Positions 60,607-64,000 of a stretch of DNA of 64,000 nucleotides are shown piece by piece (position 1 is the first letter of the stretch; every line of letters starts with the position of its first letter). This DNA comes from Pseudomonadota bacterium (lineage in GTDB: Bacteria; Desulfobacterota; Desulfobulbia; Desulfobulbales; SURF-16). A program made the translations under genes and the position numbers. Under the pieces are notes generated by a model that saw only the letters and a program-made list of their open reading frames with translations, was not told where the DNA came from and searched no databases. The DNA lies in assembly GCA_018897105.1 (NCBI GenBank), contig JAHILF010000031.1, positions 85,406 to 149,405 of the forward strand. Reading direction: 5' to 3'.

Positions 60607-63600
60607 TGGCAGACAACCGTCCCCCGGAAATCGCCAAAGGTGCCATTGCCTGGATGGCCGGCCACACGGTGGCGGCCAATCTCCTGATGCTGACCTGTAT
60701 CATCGGCGGCTTTATCTTCCTGCAGAACATCAAACAGGAGCTTTTCCCGGTTTTTGACGTGGATACGGTGGAGGTGGCGGTTTCCTATCCCGGTGCCAGT
60801 CCCGAGGAGGTGGAAAGCGGCATCATCCTGGCAGTGGAAGAGGCGGTCAGCGCCCTTGACGGCGTGGACGAAGTGACTTCCACCGCAGCGGAAGGTCTGG
60901 GCCTCGTGTATGTAAAGGCCCTGACCGGCACGGATCTGCAGAAGCTGGCCCAGGACGTGCAAAGCGAGGTTGACCGTATCACCAGCTTTCCAGAGGAGGC
61001 CGAAAAACCGCAGATCACCATCCTTACCAACAAGAGGGTCGTCCTCTCCGTGGTCCTTTCCGGCGATGCCGCGCCCGCCTCCCTGCACGAACTTGCCGAG
61101 CAGATGCGCGACCAGCTCCTGCAGGACCCTGGTATTACCCAGGTTGACCTCTCCGGGGTGCGGCCACTGGAGATCGGCATCGAAGTTCCCCTGGAAAATC
61201 TGCGGCGCTACAATCTCACCCTGGAGGAACTGGCCAGCCGTCTGCGCAATGCCTCGGTTGATCTGCCCGGCGGCTCCATCAAGGCCCAGAGCGGCGAAAT
61301 CCTGATCCGAGTCAAGGAGCGCCGTGATTTCGGTCGTCAGTTCGCCCGGCTGCCGATCATCACCCAAGACGACGGCAGCCAGGTGCTACTGGAACAGATC
61401 GCCACCATCGACGACGGCTACCGTGACAGCGATTATTACGCCACCTATAACGGCAAACCGGCGGTGATGGTCAATGTCTACAGCGTCGGCGACCAGACGC
61501 CGATCCAGATTTCCAAAACCGTTCGCAGCCACCTGGAACAGTTCAAGGCCTCTCTGCCCACCGGCATTGAACTCAATGTCCGCCGCGACCGCTCGGAGAT
61601 CTTTGCCCAGCGCATCGACCTGCTACTGCGCAACAGCGCCATGGGCCTCAGCCTGGTCATGGTGATGCTGGCCCTGTTTCTCGAATTCCGTCTGGCCTTC
61701 TGGGTGATGATGGGCATCCCCATCTCCTTCATGGGTTCCTTTATCCTGCTGCCTCTTTTTGGCGTATCCATCAACATGATCTCCCTCTTTGCCTATCTGA
61801 TCTGTCTGGGTATTGTGGTGGATGACGCCATTGTGGTGGGTGAAAACGTCTACCATTACCGGCAGATGGGGTTACGGCCGCTGGAGGCGGCAGTCAAGGG
61901 GGCGCGGGACATGGCCATGCCGGTCACCTTTTCCATCCTGACCAATATCGCCACCTTCATGCCCCTCTATTTCATTCCCGGGACCGACGGCAAGGTATTC
62001 CGAGTGATTCCGCTGGTGGTCTGCACCGTTTTCGCCGTTTCCCTGTTTGAGAGTATCTTTGTCCTGCCGGCCCATCTCGCCCACCAAAAGGAGAAAAAAC
62101 GCAAGGGACTGGGGGCATACCTGCACGCCAGACAGCAGGACTTCAGCACCGGTTTCAGCAACTGGGTGCAGAACCGTTACCTGCCCTTCCTCGGCTTTGT
62201 GCTCAGTTACCGCTATATCACCCTGGCCATCGCCATTGCCGTGCTGGGGCTGACCATTTCTTTTGCCGTAAGCGGACGCATGGGCATGGAAATGTATCCG
62301 AAACTCGAATCCGATTACGCCCGGGCGACACTCACCATGCCCTACGGTGAGGCCGTGGAAAAAACCGATACCGTGACCCGGCGCATGCTGCGGGCCGCCC
62401 GCCAGACCGCAGCGGAAACAGGCAAGGAACAGGAACTGGTGCAGGGTATTTTCACGGAAATCGGCCATGGCGGCAGCAACAAGGCCGAGATGACGGTCTA
62501 TCTCGCTCCGCCGGATGTGCGCGACAAGATCATGGGCACCGCGGCCTTTACCAAGAGATGGCGGCAGCTGACCGGCGAGATTCCCGGCATCAAATCACTG
62601 CGCTTCGAATCCGACGCAGGTGGTCCCGGCTCAGGCAACGCCATCACCATTGAACTCAACCACCGGGATCTGGATGTGCTGCAGCGGGCAAGCCGCGAAC
62701 TGGCTGAGGGGCTGGAGGCCTATCCCCTGGTCACCGATGTTGATGACGGCTTTACCCCGGGCAAGGAGCAGCTTGATTTCACCCTGCTGCCGGAAGGCAA
62801 AAGCCTGGGATTCACCGCCCGCGAGGTGGCCCGGCAGATACGCAACGCCTATTACGGCGCCGAAGTCGTGCGCCAGCAGCGGGGAAGAAATGAACTGCGG
62901 GTCATGGTGCGGCTGCCGGAAGCGGAACGTATCTCAAAATACCATGTTGATGAACTGATGCTGCAAAGCCCGGACGGCAAGGAGGTCCCCCTGCGTGATG
63001 TGGTGCAGATCACCCGCGGCCGGGCCTATATGGAGATTTCCCGCAGAAGCGGCAGACGGGTGGTGCAGGTGGAGTGCGATGTGACTCCGCGCAGCAAGGC
63101 GGGAGAAATCATCACCGACCTGCAGGAAACCCTGCTGCCCCGGCTGACCGCAAACTATCCTGGCCTACGCTACAGCTTTGAGGGCCGGCAGGCCGATATG
63201 CGGAAAAATATGAGCAACCTGAAAATAGGCTTCATGCTGGCCCTGCTGGTGGTCTTTGCCCTGCTGGCCATCCCCTTCCGCAGCTATATTCAGCCGCTGA
63301 TTGTCATGGTGGCCATTCCCTTCGGCATTATAGGCGCCATCTTCGGCCATCTCCTGCTGGGGTATTCCCTGTCCATCATGAGCCTGCTGGGCATTGTCGC
63401 CCTTTCCGGGGTGGTGGTGAACGACTCTCTGGTGCTCGTCACCCGAACCAATGAACTGCGGCAGGAACAGGGCGGCACGGCCCTGCAGATCATTCAGGCG
63501 GCCTCGGCGCAACGCTTCCGACCCATCATCCTCACCACGATCACCACCTTCGGCGGCCTGGCGCCCATGATCCTGGAGACATCCCGCCAGGCCCGCTTCC

Positions 63601-63725
63601 TGATCCCCATGGCCATTTCCCTGGGATTCGGCGTCCTTTTCGCCACCATCATCACCCTGATTCTGGTCCCATCCCTCTATCTCATCATTGATGACATACG
63701 AACCCTGAGCGGTAAAAACTCCTGA
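60606..63725 (+). CDS. RND-family inner-membrane efflux pump
   Basis: 1039 residues, the usual RND length, with the 12-helix duplicated layout. Recognised parts are FPVFDVDTVEVAVSYPGASPEEVE in the first periplasmic region, the helix with LCLGIVVDDAIVVGENVYHY (the paired Asp residues in TM4 of proton-driven pumps), and the second-half repeat GIVALSGVVVNDSLVLVTR. Based on sequence style it is nearer to the acriflavin/multidrug group than to heavy-metal pumps, but substrate cannot be decided. It is the last gene of the three-gene operon. Confidence 0.92.
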   Translation: MADNRPPEIAKGAIAWMAGHTVAANLLMLTCIIGGFIFLQNIKQELFPVFDVDTVEVAVSYPGASPEEVESGIILAVEEAVSALDGVDEVTSTAAEGLGLVYVKALTGTDLQKLAQDVQSEVDRITSFPEEAEKPQITILTNKRVVLSVVLSGDAAPASLHELAEQMRDQLLQDPGITQVDLSGVRPLEIGIEVPLENLRRYNLTLEELASRLRNASVDLPGGSIKAQSGEILIRVKERRDFGRQFARLPIITQDDGSQVLLEQIATIDDGYRDSDYYATYNGKPAVMVNVYSVGDQTPIQISKTVRSHLEQFKASLPTGIELNVRRDRSEIFAQRIDLLLRNSAMGLSLVMVMLALFLEFRLAFWVMMGIPISFMGSFILLPLFGVSINMISLFAYLICLGIVVDDAIVVGENVYHYRQMGLRPLEAAVKGARDMAMPVTFSILTNIATFMPLYFIPGTDGKVFRVIPLVVCTVFAVSLFESIFVLPAHLAHQKEKKRKGLGAYLHARQQDFSTGFSNWVQNRYLPFLGFVLSYRYITLAIAIAVLGLTISFAVSGRMGMEMYPKLESDYARATLTMPYGEAVEKTDTVTRRMLRAARQTAAETGKEQELVQGIFTEIGHGGSNKAEMTVYLAPPDVRDKIMGTAAFTKRWRQLTGEIPGIKSLRFESDAGGPGSGNAITIELNHRDLDVLQRASRELAEGLEAYPLVTDVDDGFTPGKEQLDFTLLPEGKSLGFTAREVARQIRNAYYGAEVVRQQRGRNELRVMVRLPEAERISKYHVDELMLQSPDGKEVPLRDVVQITRGRAYMEISRRSGRRVVQVECDVTPRSKAGEIITDLQETLLPRLTANYPGLRYSFEGRQADMRKNMSNLKIGFMLALLVVFALLAIPFRSYIQPLIVMVAIPFGIIGAIFGHLLLGYSLSIMSLLGIVALSGVVVNDSLVLVTRTNELRQEQGGTALQIIQAASAQRFRPIILTTITTFGGLAPMILETSRQARFLIPMAISLGFGVLFATIITLILVPSLYLIIDDIRTLSGKNS

Positions 63726-63787
63726 ACAAACGATCTATACGGCCGGGAGACAGATTGAATTTTCTCCAGACTGAGGGGACTGAATTT

Positions 63788-63808
63788 TTTTCGCGGGTTT
63801 GGCGAAAA
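63788..63808. repeat. Short hairpin before the IS-like gene
   Basis: TTTTCGC at 63788-63794 pairs with GCGAAAA at 63802-63808. It lies between the RND pump stop and the putative transposase start and may belong to the left end of an insertion sequence. Confidence 0.4.
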
Positions 63809-63877
63809 TCAGGGACTTGGAAAATACTAAATTACCGTTTATAATGTTTTCATACTTTAAAAGAGGAGGATCTGAGT

Positions 63878-64000
63878 ATGAAGACATCGACTTTGGTTCG
63901 GAATGGAGTATCGCCAGAACTGGTGGGCTTGATTTCACGTTTGGTTGATTTGATTCCCTGGCCTATGCGACGTTCTGCGATGGGAGATGTGACATTGTTG
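63878..64000 (+). CDS. Probable transposase, N-terminus only (cut by the window edge)
   Basis: ATG 63878 with AGAGGAGGA just upstream opens a frame to the window end: MKTSTLVRNGVSPELV, then LISRLVDLIPWPMRRSAMGDV. The LVxLIPWPxxRxAMGDV pattern is one I associate with transposases of unclassified IS groups (ISNCY/ISAzo13-like), which normally continue with a DDE domain. Only 41 residues are visible, so this is a tentative reading. Confidence 0.4.
   Translation, partial: MKTSTLVRNGVSPELVGLISRLVDLIPWPMRRSAMGDVTLL

Noticed and set aside
1..64000. CRISPR arrays, rRNA, tRNA genes and cyclic-di-GMP (GEMM) riboswitches
   Set aside because: No regularly spaced direct repeats, no tRNA-like cloverleaf arms and no GEMM-type conserved core were found in the intergenic regions read.

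Overview
The window looks like a chromosome segment of a Gram-negative, anaerobically respiring bacterium, most plausibly a Desulfobacterota (old Deltaproteobacteria, Desulfobulbales-type) member. The reasons are five secreted multiheme c-type cytochromes (47 CxxCH motifs in about 9 kb), RegB/RegA-type redox signalling, a sigma54 activator pair, many hybrid histidine kinases, LetAB- and RND-type envelope machinery and integron-type cassettes. The taxonomic placement is inference from gene content, not from a marker gene.

Layout. 1-3.3 kb: a histidine-kinase-like protein with Asn at the phospho-acceptor position, a tusA-like pseudogene carrying four frameshifts, and a regB/regA-like pair. 3.3-12.1 kb: a cytochrome region. 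A 10-heme cytochrome and an NHL-repeat protein lie on the minus strand. On the plus strand are a PilZ protein, an 8-heme and a 5-heme cytochrome (the latter with an FN3-like domain inside), a HAMP membrane protein, and two tandem 12-heme paralogues each closed by a terminator. 12.3-19 kb: an NtrB/NtrC-like pair, then a porin, a small phosphate-binding-like periplasmic protein and a sensor with a ruined GGDEF motif. 19-22.7 kb: two secreted proteins behind a long leader with a perfect 35-bp palindrome and a dispersed repeat, then a membrane-TPR protein. 22.8-37 kb: AsmA-like protein, HrpA helicase, a stand-alone actin-like ATPase, a giant pentapeptide-repeat protein with zinc ribbons, a class A penicillin-binding protein, a SEC-C protein and a VanZ-like protein.

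37-42.3 kb is an accessory island. It holds higBA, a 5'-truncated Abi-family remnant and then an array of integron-type gene cassettes without an integrase in view. Three successive cassettes have matching ends: the 8-mer opening each predicted attC is the reverse complement of the bases at that cassette's own start. They carry an Mrr-like nuclease, a HEPN-type putative RNase and a hicB-hicA pair with its own promoter. Structure and content point to a mobile defence/stability cassette array, the most interesting find here.

42.3-64 kb: trkA/trkH potassium uptake, a BarA-like hybrid kinase, a 175-bp MITE with 4-bp target duplications whose inverted repeat supplies the last codons of the adjacent letB-like gene, two half-length pqiA/letA genes, a small YgdI/R-type lipoprotein, a REC-PAS-GGDEF-EAL protein overlapping a second hybrid kinase, a complete RND efflux operon (outer membrane factor, membrane fusion protein, pump) and the start of a probable insertion sequence cut by the window edge.

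Functionally, the cytochromes with the RegBA-like and NtrBC-like regulators suggest control of periplasmic or extracellular electron transfer. The LetAB, AsmA, RND and PBP genes serve the envelope. No rRNA, tRNA or CRISPR array was recognised.
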